64,000 bases of DNA from the NCBI RefSeq assembly GCF_900128885.1, contig NZ_FQTU01000011.1, positions 11,861 to 75,860 of the forward strand, read 5' to 3'. Of this stretch, positions 24,095-32,348 are shown piece after piece. The translations under genes and the position numbers were made by a program. Position 1 is the stretch's first letter, and each line of letters begins with the position of its first letter. Under the pieces are notes generated by a model. That model was not told where the DNA came from. It saw only the letters and a program-made list of their open reading frames with translations, and made no database searches. This DNA is from Alkalibacter saccharofermentans DSM 14828 (GTDB lineage Bacteria > Bacillota > Clostridia > Eubacteriales > Alkalibacteraceae).

Positions 24095-24195
24095 AGAGGG
24101 AGTAGCTAACCACATATGTGGGATTACAGTCGTCAATACGGAAACCCAGGTTTCCCGGCTATAATGACTTAGGTCATGCAAGACTCTGCAGCCAT
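24095..24195 (+). promoter_or_regulatory. yybP-ykoY type (Mn2+) riboswitch aptamer
   Basis: The leader has the layout of the manganese-sensing yybP-ykoY element: the 5' conserved GAGGGAGTAGC (24096-24106), a first hairpin with CCACATATGTGG, AGTCGTCAATACGG, a middle CCCAGG..CCCGG segment, and the 3' conserved GCAAGACTCTGCAGCC. It lies directly upstream of a cation/calcium exchanger gene, one of the gene types this riboswitch commonly controls. Binding of Mn2+ would be expected to prevent the terminator that follows and raise export. Identity is from memory of the consensus. Confidence 0.75.
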
Positions 24196-24238
24196 CACCG
24201 CTTTAGATTGAGGGGTGTTGGTTGTGGGGTCTTTTTTT
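24188..24238 (+). terminator. Riboswitch expression-platform terminator
   Basis: AGCCATCACC (about 24190-24199) pairs with GGTGTTGGTT (about 24214-24223) with G-U pairs and one mismatch; T7 follows at 24232-24238. Its left arm overlaps the 3' end of the aptamer, as expected for ligand-controlled termination. Confidence 0.65.
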
Positions 24239-24276
24239 ATATTCAGAATTAAATAAATGCATGCTCGGAGGATGAA

Positions 24277-25302
24277 ATGGAAGAACTGATACATGGATAT
24301 TTAATATCATTACCCACGCTCTTGTTGGCAGCGATAATAGTGGTGTCCCTTGGGGTGCTCAGCAAGGGGGCAGATGTTTTAGTGGACGAGGCGGTGATCC
24401 TTTCCTTTAAGTGGGGAGTGCCTAAGATGATAATCGGAGCCACGATAATCTCTTTGGGCACCACCCTTCCTGAGGCTAGCGTATCGGTGTTGGCTGCCAT
24501 GCAGGGGAATGCCGATCTGGCATTGGGAAATGCCATAGGTTCGATCATAGCTGACACAGGCCTTATAATTGGCTTGGCTTCGTTGCTGGGACATCTGCCT
24601 ATAGAAAAGCTGGTCGTGGAAAGGCAGGGAAAGATTCAGCTGGGAGCGGGAATCTTGCTCGCAGTCGTCTGCCTGCCCTTCCTATCCCCTGGAGAGGGAG
24701 GAAACATAAGCCGGATGGTAGGAATCCTGTTTCTGGTGCTCTTGGGATTATACATATATTATTCAATTAAGTGGTCGAAAATAACTGATGCCCTTGGACC
24801 AGGCGATGAGGATGGGATAGAAATTACGAAAGAGGCAGATGGCTCTGTCCTGCTTTTGATAGGGAAGATATTTGCAGCAATAGCTATGGTAATCTTATCA
24901 TCCAAAGTTTTGATATCATCTGTTGAGATTACGGCTGTAAGGGTGGGGATTCCACAAAGCGTCATAGCGGCTACGCTGATAGCCTTTGGCACTAGCCTTC
25001 CTGAGCTCATAACGGCTGTTAATGCGGTAAGAAAGGGTCACGGAGAGCTTGCGGTTGGAAACATAGTAGGAGCGGACATACTTAATGTATTGTTCGTGGT
25101 GGGAAGCGCTGCTGCGGTCACTCCTGGAGGGCTTGTAGTTCCATCAAACTATTTCAAGCTGCAGATACCGGCTATGGTTATTATACTTCTCGTATTCAGG
25201 TTTTTTACAAAAAAAAGGGGAGACAGCATTACAAAGCCTGAAGGAATCGTGCTTTTGGGGATGTACTTCGTATACCTGGCTCTTAATTACCTTTGGATCT
25301 GA
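24277..25302 (+). CDS. Ca2+/Na+ antiporter-family transporter (YrbG-type)
   Basis: 341 residues in two homologous halves of the Ca2+/cation antiporter superfamily, each with an alpha-repeat: SLGTTLPEASVSVLAAMQGN (about 65-84) and FGTSLPELITAVNAVRKGHG (about 240-260), followed by GNAIGSI and GNIVGADILN. The acidic ion-binding glutamates are intact. It probably exports a divalent cation in exchange for Na+ or H+; the manganese riboswitch upstream suggests Mn2+ among its substrates. CGGAGGA precedes the ATG. It is monocistronic. Confidence 0.85.
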   Translation: MEELIHGYLISLPTLLLAAIIVVSLGVLSKGADVLVDEAVILSFKWGVPKMIIGATIISLGTTLPEASVSVLAAMQGNADLALGNAIGSIIADTGLIIGLASLLGHLPIEKLVVERQGKIQLGAGILLAVVCLPFLSPGEGGNISRMVGILFLVLLGLYIYYSIKWSKITDALGPGDEDGIEITKEADGSVLLLIGKIFAAIAMVILSSKVLISSVEITAVRVGIPQSVIAATLIAFGTSLPELITAVNAVRKGHGELAVGNIVGADILNVLFVVGSAAAVTPGGLVVPSNYFKLQIPAMVIILLVFRFFTKKRGDSITKPEGIVLLGMYFVYLALNYLWI

Positions 25303-25334
25303 AATTTTAAGTAATGAATTAAATATTTGAAATG

Positions 25335-25362
25335 AAAGCAGTCTCAACTCGAGACTGCTTTT
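25335..25362 (+). terminator. Terminator after the antiporter gene
   Basis: AAAGCAGTCTC (25335-25345) and GAGACTGCTTTT (25351-25362) with a 5-base loop. Confidence 0.75.
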
Positions 25363-25401
25363 CTCATTTTGAGACTCAATTTGAGAAAAAATGAGACTCT
25401 C
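25362..25401 (+). promoter_or_regulatory. Candidate upstream activating sequence for the sigma-54 promoter
   Basis: TCTCATTTT (25362-25370) and AAAATGAGA (25388-25396) form a 9-bp inverted repeat around a second one, TTGAG-A-CTCAA (25369-25379) with CTCAA-T-TTGAG. It lies about 120-155 bases before the -24 element, the usual distance for an enhancer-binding protein such as AcoR. Confidence 0.5.
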
Positions 25402-25517
25402 GGATGAGGTTGCTGTGGGCAGCCTAAGATGGATTCCAGACTCTCATTCTTTTATTCCTTGGAGTTTAAAGGCATTGTGCCTATGATTGAGGTTGCTTAT
25501 AGCTTGTTGGAGATCAT

Positions 25518-25533
25518 TGGCACATAAATTGCA
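25518..25533 (+). promoter_or_regulatory. Sigma-54 (-24/-12) promoter of the acetoin operon
   Basis: TGGCACA (25518-25524), four bases, TTGCA (25529-25533): an exact match to TGGCAC-N5-TTGCW. It is about 70 bases before the first gene of the operon. Confidence 0.82.
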
Positions 25534-25599
25534 TCTATTATAAAACTGTAAGGTCAATTCACAGCGTAGAAGAACTATTTTGGTCGGAGGTGATTATAC

Positions 25600-25971
25600 T
25601 TGAATATGAAAAGATTTGTGATTGAATTCGGCATGGGAATCGATTTTCACGGACAGGATGTAAATGTCGCTGCAAGCCGAGCAGTAAAGGATGCTATATC
25701 CAGAAGCTGTCTCGTGGGGCTTAATGAAATCTGCGGCATTGAAGCGGACGACCTAAATGAAAACGTTTATATCGAAGCTATTGTGGGGGTAGACCGACCG
25801 GAAGAGCTGGATGTCAAGAGGATCGAAGAATGCTTTCCTGTTGGAAAGGCCCAAGTTAGTGCTGTAAAAGGAGGCTTGAAAAGTCCTGGTTTTATGTTTC
25901 TCAATTTTGGAGACAAGGATGACACCATTGAAGTGGCAGTTGCAAGCGTCCAGGTAAAAATAAATGATTGA
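25600..25971 (+). CDS. Lin0512 family protein
   Basis: 123 residues. EFGMGIDFHGQDVNVAASRA at the start and VEVAVASVQV-like C-terminal strand fit the Lin0512 family of unknown function, which recurs in operons of amino-acid and 2-oxoacid metabolism. I kept the TTG at 25600 because GGAGG (25586-25590) is 9 bases before it, while the ATG at 25606 would be 15 away. It is the first gene of the sigma-54 operon and ends 14 bases before acoA. Confidence 0.7.
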   Translation: MNMKRFVIEFGMGIDFHGQDVNVAASRAVKDAISRSCLVGLNEICGIEADDLNENVYIEAIVGVDRPEELDVKRIEECFPVGKAQVSAVKGGLKSPGFMFLNFGDKDDTIEVAVASVQVKIND

Positions 25972-25985
25972 TGGGAGGAAGTACA

Positions 25986-26966
25986 TTGAAAATTTCAAAC
26001 GACTTGGTAGTTGAAATGTATCAAAAGATGCTTAAGATCAGAAAGTTTGAGACAAGAGCCATGAACCTATTTGCAGAAGGGAAGATACCTGGCTTTGTTC
26101 ACCTGTACATAGGTGAGGAAGCGGTTGCTACAGGGGCATGCGCAAACCTTAATGATGACGACTACATAACCAGCACTCACAGGGGACACGGCCATATCAT
26201 AGCCAAAGGGGGAGACCTTAAGTACATGATGGCTGAGCTCTTTGGAAAAGAAACCGGATACTGCAAGGGCAAGGGCGGTTCAATGCACATTGCAGATGCG
26301 ACAAAAGGAATTTTAGGTGCAAATGGCATCGTAGGAGCCGGTCACAACATCGCAGTTGGAGCAGGCCTTGCAGCCCAGTATAGAGGAAACGAGCAGGTTT
26401 GCGTATGCTTTTTCGGCGACGGGTCTACAAATCAGAGCACATTCCATGAAGGATTAAACCTTGCAAGCATATGGAAGCTTCCTGTAGTTTTTGTCTGCGA
26501 AAACAACGGCTATGGAATATCTTTAAGCCAGGAAAAGCACCAGAACATAACCGACATATCGATGAGGGCCGTATCCTACAATATCCCAGGGGTAACTGTT
26601 GACGGAAATGACGTGTTCGCGGTATACGAGGCTGTCAGCGAGGCGGTTTCGAGAGCTAGAAAGGGACAGGGGCCTACACTGATAGAGTGCAAGACCTACA
26701 GGCACAGGGGACACTTTGAAGGAGATCCTACCACATACAGAAGTACTGAAGAAGTGGATCAGTGGAAGAAGAAAGACCCGATACCCAGGATGGAAAAATA
26801 TATAATCGACAACAAGGTATTAAGTGACGAGGAAATCAAGGCACTAAATGACGAGATTCAAAGCCAGGTTGAGGATGCTACCAGCTTTGCCCTGGAGAGC
26901 AAAGATCCTGATGTTAGTTCCGCTGTTGAAGATATTTATACCGATATCGTAGAGGAGGCAAGATAG
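25986..26966 (+). CDS. acoA: Acetoin/2-oxoacid dehydrogenase E1 alpha subunit
   Basis: 326 residues. The thiamine-diphosphate motif runs from GDGSTNQSTFHEG (about 144-156) to CENNGYGIS (171-179); STHRGHGHIIAKG is the phosphorylation-loop region of this family. With AcoB it cleaves acetoin (or a 2-oxoacid) and passes the acetyl group to lipoyl-E2. AcoX in the same operon points to acetoin. The TTG at 25986, 7 bases after GGGAGG, is the likely start; in-frame TTG/ATG codons at 25968-25971 overlap that site and the previous gene's stop. Confidence 0.85.
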   Translation: MKISNDLVVEMYQKMLKIRKFETRAMNLFAEGKIPGFVHLYIGEEAVATGACANLNDDDYITSTHRGHGHIIAKGGDLKYMMAELFGKETGYCKGKGGSMHIADATKGILGANGIVGAGHNIAVGAGLAAQYRGNEQVCVCFFGDGSTNQSTFHEGLNLASIWKLPVVFVCENNGYGISLSQEKHQNITDISMRAVSYNIPGVTVDGNDVFAVYEAVSEAVSRARKGQGPTLIECKTYRHRGHFEGDPTTYRSTEEVDQWKKKDPIPRMEKYIIDNKVLSDEEIKALNDEIQSQVEDATSFALESKDPDVSSAVEDIYTDIVEEAR

Positions 26967-26968
26967 AT

Positions 26969-27940
26969 ATGAGAAAAATGACATATGCCCAGGGGATTAA
27001 GGAAGGCATGCGAATAAAGATGCTGGAAAATCCCGACGTGTTTATATTTGGTGAGGATGTTGGACCCTTTGGAGGATGTTTCGGAGTTACAGCTGGAATG
27101 TACGACGAATTTGGTGAAAAAAGAGTTAGAGATACTCCAATATCGGAAGGTGCCATAATAGGAGCAGCGGTAGGTTCTGCAGCGGCAGGACTAAGGCCCA
27201 TAGCGGAGCTTATGTTCATCGACTTTGCTACTGTGGGAATGGATCAGCTTGTCAATCAGGCGGCTAAGATGAGATACATGTTCGGCGGGAAAATAACTCT
27301 TCCCATGGTGGTCCGTCTTCCGGCAGGAGCAGGTGTAAGGGCAGCAGCGCAGCACTCCCAGTCTCTTGAAGCCTGGCTGGCACACGTGCCGGGGCTTAAG
27401 GTGGTATATCCCTCCAGTCCTCAGGATGCTATCGGCCTTATGATGACGGCGATAGATGATGACAATCCGGTAATGTTTATAGAGCACAAGGTTTTATACG
27501 GCTTGACCGGCGAGGTGGAAGACGACGTAAAGGCAATACCATTTGGCAAGGCCAATATCAAGAAGGAAGGAAGCGACGTAACGATAATAACTTACGGGAA
27601 ACAGGTATACGATTCCCTTAAGGCTGCAGAGACCTTGGCAAAAGAAGATATCGACGTGGAGGTCATAGATCTAAGAAGTCTATATCCATTAGACAAAGAA
27701 ACTATTTTCAATTCTATAGAAAAGACCCATAAGGTCGTGTTGGTATCCGAAGAAGCTAAGAGAGGAGCTTTTACCGGAGAGCTTGCTGCTATGATAGCAG
27801 AAGAATGCTTCTTTGAATGTGACGCCCCGATCAAGAGGGTAGGAGCTTTAAATTGTCCGATACCCTTTAGTCCGGTTCTCGAAGATTACGTTATTCCGGG
27901 CGAAAAGGAAATAGTAGACGCAGTCAAGTCGCTATTTTAG
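26969..27940 (+). CDS. acoB: Acetoin/2-oxoacid dehydrogenase E1 beta subunit
   Basis: 323 residues of the transketolase-like E1-beta family. FIFGEDVGPFGGCFGVTAGM, RDTPISEGAIIGAAVGSA and QHSQSLEAWLAHVPGLKVV are the recognised blocks; the C-terminal swivelling domain follows from residue 195 (DVTIITYGKQVYDSLKAAE). It pairs with AcoA to form the thiamine-dependent E1. It follows acoA by 2 bases. Confidence 0.87.
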   Translation: MRKMTYAQGIKEGMRIKMLENPDVFIFGEDVGPFGGCFGVTAGMYDEFGEKRVRDTPISEGAIIGAAVGSAAAGLRPIAELMFIDFATVGMDQLVNQAAKMRYMFGGKITLPMVVRLPAGAGVRAAAQHSQSLEAWLAHVPGLKVVYPSSPQDAIGLMMTAIDDDNPVMFIEHKVLYGLTGEVEDDVKAIPFGKANIKKEGSDVTIITYGKQVYDSLKAAETLAKEDIDVEVIDLRSLYPLDKETIFNSIEKTHKVVLVSEEAKRGAFTGELAAMIAEECFFECDAPIKRVGALNCPIPFSPVLEDYVIPGEKEIVDAVKSLF

Positions 27941-27956
27941 ATACGCATCAATTAGG

Positions 27957-27988
27957 GTTTTGGGAGCCGCCTTGGCGGTTTCCAAAAC
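27957..27988 (+). other. Stable hairpin between acoB and acoX
   Basis: GTTTTGG (27957-27963) and CCAAAAC (27982-27988) enclose CCGCC-TT-GGCGG. There is no T-run after it, so it is more likely a processing or stabilising hairpin in the operon mRNA than a terminator. Confidence 0.55.
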
Positions 27989-28034
27989 TTATTTGAATCA
28001 GTCGGTTTTTGATTTCATCAGGAGGAGGTTTGTC

Positions 28035-29039
28035 ATGACTTCTATAGGGATAATAGCGAATCCGGCTTCAGGAAGAGACATCCGAAGGCTTGTGTCACAC
28101 GCCACTGTGATTGACAACAACGAAAAAATAAACATTGTAGAAAGAGTGATACTCGGCGCACAACAATGTGGAGTTGAGAAAGTATACATGATGCCGGATC
28201 CATACAACATGGGTTACAGGGTGGCTGACAAGCTAAAAACCACCGGTGAGCTAAAGTGTTCAATCGAAATCATAGAGATATACGAAAACGAAGGCATAGA
28301 AGACACCATAAATTCCGCCAGGATAATGGAAGCCAAAAAGGTAGGCTGCATAATTACCTTGGGGGGAGACGGAACCAATAGGGCAGCCGCCAAGTCAATA
28401 GTAAAGACTCCCCTGATTGCCATATCAACCGGCACCAACAACGTCTATCCTGAAATGATAGAAGGGACACTGGCGGGGATAGCGGCGGCAGTGGTGGCAT
28501 CCGGGGAATTTGACAAAAGGGAATTCACTCAAAAGGACAAACGGATAGAAATTTACCATCGGGAAAAGCTTATAGATATAGCCCTAATCGATGCGGTGAT
28601 ATCAAAGGATGTTTTCGTAGGGGCAAAAGCCATCTGGCAGGTGGAAACCATAGAAAAGATTTTCGTAACTAGGGCTCACCCTGCATCCATAGGCTTTTCT
28701 TCGGTGATTGGAAATAAAATGATAGTAAGCTGTGAAGATGATTTCGGCGCTATGGTAAACGTCAACACAGATTACAGCTGCATACTGGCACCGATGTCAG
28801 CAGGAATCGTCGTGCCCATACCCATAGACCAGCCACAGGTACTGCCCTTTGGTGAGGAGTACAGATACACTACAAGATGCAGGGGGACGATTGCCTTGGA
28901 TGGGGAGAGGGAGATAGAGTTTGGGCCGGGAGAAGATTATTTCTTCAGGGTGACCAGAAAAGGACCCTTCAGGGTGCAGGTTAAAAAAGCTTTGGAAGCG
29001 GCACAAAAAAACGGTTTTTTCAATGTGTGCGACAAATAA
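28035..29039 (+). CDS. acoX: AcoX-type NAD kinase-like protein of the acetoin operon
   Basis: 334 residues of the ATP-NAD kinase fold: GIIANPASGRDIRRLVSHAT at the start and ITLGGDGTNRAAAK carrying the GGDGT motif. AcoX proteins accompany acetoin dehydrogenase operons in many bacteria; their role is unproven. This partner is the main reason for reading the cluster as acetoin, not branched-chain 2-oxoacid. The ATG at 28035 follows AGGAGGAGG; an in-frame start at 27960 lies in the hairpin and lacks a ribosome site. Confidence 0.8.
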   Translation: MTSIGIIANPASGRDIRRLVSHATVIDNNEKINIVERVILGAQQCGVEKVYMMPDPYNMGYRVADKLKTTGELKCSIEIIEIYENEGIEDTINSARIMEAKKVGCIITLGGDGTNRAAAKSIVKTPLIAISTGTNNVYPEMIEGTLAGIAAAVVASGEFDKREFTQKDKRIEIYHREKLIDIALIDAVISKDVFVGAKAIWQVETIEKIFVTRAHPASIGFSSVIGNKMIVSCEDDFGAMVNVNTDYSCILAPMSAGIVVPIPIDQPQVLPFGEEYRYTTRCRGTIALDGEREIEFGPGEDYFFRVTRKGPFRVQVKKALEAAQKNGFFNVCDK

Positions 29040-29057
29040 TCAAGGGGAGGAAATCAA

Positions 29058-30356
29058 ATGGCCGATTATATATTGATGCCAAAATTAGGTCTTACTATGA
29101 CAGAAGGAACAATAGCAAACTGGAGAAAAAAGGAGGGAGATGAAATCGCTCAGGGGGAGGCTATATTTGACGTGGAAACCGATAAGCTCACCAACGAATT
29201 CGAGTCCACGGTCTCAGGGGTTTTAAGAAAGATACTCGTTGAAGAGGGGACTGTAGATGTTTTAAAGCCTGTTGCGATAATAGGTACTGCTGATGAGGAT
29301 ATATCAAGCCTTTTAGGAGACGCTCCGCAAATAGCCAAAGAAAAGCAGGTTGATGCTCCCGTTAAAAATATTGAGGAAAAAGAAAAACCTCAAAAATCAG
29401 AAGGCAGGGTAAAAGCGTCTCCAAGGGCGAAAAAGCTTGCAGCAGAAATGGGTATAGATATCAACATGATTACAGGAACCGGGCCACAGGGTTCCGTAAC
29501 TGAAAAAGATGTGGAAGGGTATTCGAAGCAAGAAGCAAAAGAGAATAAGGTTTCTCCTGCGGCGGCTGTCATAGCGGATAAATTAGAGGTGGACCTTTCC
29601 GGGATTCAAAAAGATGAAAGAATAATGAAGGAAGACGTCATAAGGATAAAAGGTGCTCAGGAGCTGGAAAAGTTCGCTGCGCCTCAGGATTTTAGAAAGC
29701 AGATGAGCCCCATGAGAAGGGTAATTGCAAAGAGGATGCTTCAAAGCCAACAGATTTCTCCTGTGGTAAATTACAATTTAAGGGTGGATGCCACCAATCT
29801 TAACGAGATACGCAATCAGTTCAAAGAAACGGGAGAAAAGGTAACCTACACAGACCTTCTAGTCAAGATACTTTCTAAGGTGCTTTTAGAGTATCCGCTC
29901 CTGAATGCTTCCATAGAAGGTGATGAAATAATAACTAGAAACTATGTAAACATGGGGGTGGCCGTGGCATTGCCGGATGGCCTTATAGTGCCTGTAGTTA
30001 AATATTCGAACGTGAAGGATTTAAAGACAATATCAAAGGAAATCAAGGATCTTGCATCTCGGGCAAAGACAAATCAACTTGATCAGGATGAGATAAAAGG
30101 GGGCACATTTACCATCACGAATGTGGGGATGTATGGCATGGAATCCTTCACTCCGATAATCAACCAACCTGAAGTGGCGATACTGGGCATCAATGCCATC
30201 ATAGATACACCTGTAGCAGTCAATAAGGAAGTAAGGATAAAACCTCTAATGAACCTAAGCCTTACCGCAGATCATAGAGCCGTAGACGGTGCAGTTGCTT
30301 CGGCATTTATGGCTAGGCTAAAAGAGGTGATTGAGAAACCGGGATTGCTACTTTGA
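29058..30356 (+). CDS. acoC: Dihydrolipoamide acetyltransferase (E2)
   Basis: 432 residues. The lipoyl domain (1-78) has Lys43 in DVETDKLTNE. Residues about 115-150 are an E3/E1-binding domain (ASPRAKKLAAEMGID...GTGPQGSVTEKDV). Residues about 165-200 look like a second, worn copy (VSPAAAVIADKLEVD...MKEDVIRI) lacking the GTGPxG turn. The catalytic domain (215-432) ends with TADHRAVDGA, the active-site DHRxxDG. It carries the acetyl group to CoA. It follows acoX by 18 bases. Confidence 0.88.
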   Translation: MADYILMPKLGLTMTEGTIANWRKKEGDEIAQGEAIFDVETDKLTNEFESTVSGVLRKILVEEGTVDVLKPVAIIGTADEDISSLLGDAPQIAKEKQVDAPVKNIEEKEKPQKSEGRVKASPRAKKLAAEMGIDINMITGTGPQGSVTEKDVEGYSKQEAKENKVSPAAAVIADKLEVDLSGIQKDERIMKEDVIRIKGAQELEKFAAPQDFRKQMSPMRRVIAKRMLQSQQISPVVNYNLRVDATNLNEIRNQFKETGEKVTYTDLLVKILSKVLLEYPLLNASIEGDEIITRNYVNMGVAVALPDGLIVPVVKYSNVKDLKTISKEIKDLASRAKTNQLDQDEIKGGTFTITNVGMYGMESFTPIINQPEVAILGINAIIDTPVAVNKEVRIKPLMNLSLTADHRAVDGAVASAFMARLKEVIEKPGLLL

Positions 30357-30372
30357 TGGAGGGTGGATTGTG

Positions 30373-31755
30373 ATGAAAATAGTGATCATAGGAGGCGGAC
30401 CGGGAGGTTACGTGTCCGCGATAAGAGCGGCTCAGCTTGGGGCTGAAGTCACTTTGATAGAAAAGGAAAAGCTGGGGGGAACCTGCCTTAACGTGGGGTG
30501 CATCCCAACGAAAGTTCTGTTGCATACTGCTGAACTTCTCGAGACTTTAAAGCATGATGGGAAGGAATTGGGGATAGTGGCAGAAGCCTTCAAGGCTGAC
30601 TGGGACAGTCTCCAAAAGAGGAAGGACAAGACGGTAAGCAAGCTGGTATCGGGGATAAAAGGACTTATGAAGTCTAACCGAATCGTTGTCGTTGATGGGC
30701 AAGGAAAGTTTGTAGGACGCAACATTATAGAGGTAAAGGATAAGGAGGGCAGGATTCTTGAAATAGAATATGACAAGGCCATCATCGCTACAGGGTCGGT
30801 TCCTGCCATGGTGCCTATACCCGGTCACGATCTGGAGGGAGTGATAACCAGCAATGAAGCCCTGTCCCTTAAAGAGGTCCCAAAGAGCATGTGCATAATC
30901 GGGGGAGGCGTGATCGGCAGCGAGTTTGCGAGCATATATAAAGCTCTAGGATGCAAAGTAACTATTATCGAAATGCTGCCGGAGATAATTGCAAACATGG
31001 ACTTTGATATAGTCAAGCCCCTAAAAGAGGGGCTTATAAGGGATGGAGTTGATATATATACGGATACAAAGGTTAAAAAAATCGAAAGAGCTGCCCATGG
31101 GTTGAAAATAACAGCCGAGGGAATGGACGGCGCCCTGGAAGTAGAAGCACAGAAAGTTCTTCTATCTGTGGGCAGGAGCCCGGTAACCGACGATTTAGGA
31201 CTTGAGGCATTAGGGATAAAAAGGGATAAAGGAAAGGTACTCATAGACAAGAACATGAAGACGAGTTCAGAAGATATATACGCTATAGGCGACTGCACAG
31301 GGGGCGCCATGCTGGCTCATGTGGCAAGTGCCCAAGGGATAGTGGCAGCCGAAGCGATAATGGGCAAAAATCCCAAGGTGGATTTCAGGACAATACCTTA
31401 CTGTGTATATACAAAGCCTGAGCTGGCTTCGGTAGGGATGACTGAAAAGCAGGCAAAGGATTCGGGCTACGATGTAAAGACGGGAACATTTCCCCTATAT
31501 GCCAATGGAAAGTCAATGATCATGAACGAAACCGGGGGAATCGTGAAATTTGTGTGCGACGCTGTGACGGAGGAAGTGCTCGGACTGCATATTGCAGGAC
31601 CCAGGGCTACGGATCTGATAGTGGAAGGGGCACTTGCCATAAGGCTAGAGGCCACGATCAACGAGATAATTACCACGATTCACGCCCACCCGACGGTGGG
31701 AGAGGCCTTGCATGAGGCGGCTCACGGAGTGCATGGAACGACCTTGCACATTTGA
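30373..31755 (+). CDS. lpdA: Dihydrolipoamide dehydrogenase (E3)
   Basis: 460-residue FAD enzyme that re-oxidises dihydrolipoyl-E2 with NAD+. The FAD fold is IVIIGGGPGGYVSAIRAAQL, the redox disulfide is Cys38/Cys43 (GGTCLNVGCIPTK), the NAD fold CIIGGGVIGSEFASIYKALG, and the C-terminal base is HAHPTVGEALHEA. The ATG at 30373 has GGAGGG about 9 bases upstream; an earlier in-frame codon at 30331 lies inside acoC. It is the last gene before a strong terminator. Confidence 0.9.
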   Translation: MKIVIIGGGPGGYVSAIRAAQLGAEVTLIEKEKLGGTCLNVGCIPTKVLLHTAELLETLKHDGKELGIVAEAFKADWDSLQKRKDKTVSKLVSGIKGLMKSNRIVVVDGQGKFVGRNIIEVKDKEGRILEIEYDKAIIATGSVPAMVPIPGHDLEGVITSNEALSLKEVPKSMCIIGGGVIGSEFASIYKALGCKVTIIEMLPEIIANMDFDIVKPLKEGLIRDGVDIYTDTKVKKIERAAHGLKITAEGMDGALEVEAQKVLLSVGRSPVTDDLGLEALGIKRDKGKVLIDKNMKTSSEDIYAIGDCTGGAMLAHVASAQGIVAAEAIMGKNPKVDFRTIPYCVYTKPELASVGMTEKQAKDSGYDVKTGTFPLYANGKSMIMNETGGIVKFVCDAVTEEVLGLHIAGPRATDLIVEGALAIRLEATINEIITTIHAHPTVGEALHEAAHGVHGTTLHI

Positions 31756-31758
31756 CGC

Positions 31759-31808
31759 TTATAAGGCGTTGACACTCTGTCAACACCTTATAACTAGTTT
31801 ATTTTTGT
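31759..31808 (+). terminator. Terminator of the acetoin operon
   Basis: TTATAAGGCGTTGACA (31759-31774) pairs with TGTCAACACCTTATAA (31778-31793), 3-base loop, one internal C-A mismatch, then TAGTTTATTTTTG. The tail overlaps the end of the converging hemerythrin gene. Confidence 0.78.
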
Positions 31809-32347
31809 TCAAGCTCTTCAAGCAGCTTGATATATCTTTCCTGAACGCCTTGTGCAGAGGCCTCGTTTTCAAAAGTCTCGCACTGGGCGTTTATTTCATC
31901 TATTATCTCTTTCGACAAGCCATTTTGTGCAAACTTGTACACCACTGCATCTTCCTTGTCGATATGTCTGTGCAGCAGATGGGTATAGGATATGGCATTT
32001 GCGATAACATCCAGCTTAGACTCATCATCTCCTGCCTTTACTCTTTCAATGGCTTCTTCCAGTCCCTGCATATGAAGCCTTCCCAGATCGTGCTCCACCA
32101 GCATCCCATTTTTTACGAGCTTTTCAGCAGCCGGGCCTTGATTTTCCACCATCCTGTTAAAGAGCAGATCCTCTTCTTTTCCGTGGTGGTGCTTGTCAGC
32201 ATAATTTCTGACAAAGTCGATCATCTTGTAGAAATCCTCAAAATCAACTTCTTCTCCTTTTAAAAGTCGGTAGCTGTACTTTCTGAGAACTGAGAGCATC
32301 CTTTTGATATATACATGCTCGTCCACCATTAACTGTATGCTATCCAT
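31799..32347 (-). CDS. Hemerythrin-domain protein (RIC/YtfE C-terminal type)
   Basis: 182 residues. The four-helix bundle shows the diiron ligands in order: DEHVYIKRML, KHHHGKEEDLLF, EHDLGRLHMQ and HRHIDKEDAVVY. This pattern is that of the hemerythrin part of ScdA/YtfE (RIC), which helps repair iron-sulfur clusters after nitric oxide or oxidant damage. In ScdA it is fused to a DUF1858-type domain; here that domain is a separate gene (32986-33180) in the same operon. It starts 1 base after the middle gene ends. Confidence 0.83.
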   Translation of the reverse strand: MDSIQLMVDEHVYIKRMLSVLRKYSYRLLKGEEVDFEDFYKMIDFVRNYADKHHHGKEEDLLFNRMVENQGPAAEKLVKNGMLVEHDLGRLHMQGLEEAIERVKAGDDESKLDVIANAISYTHLLHRHIDKEDAVVYKFAQNGLSKEIIDEINAQCETFENEASAQGVQERYIKLLEELEQK

Positions 32348-32348
32348 G

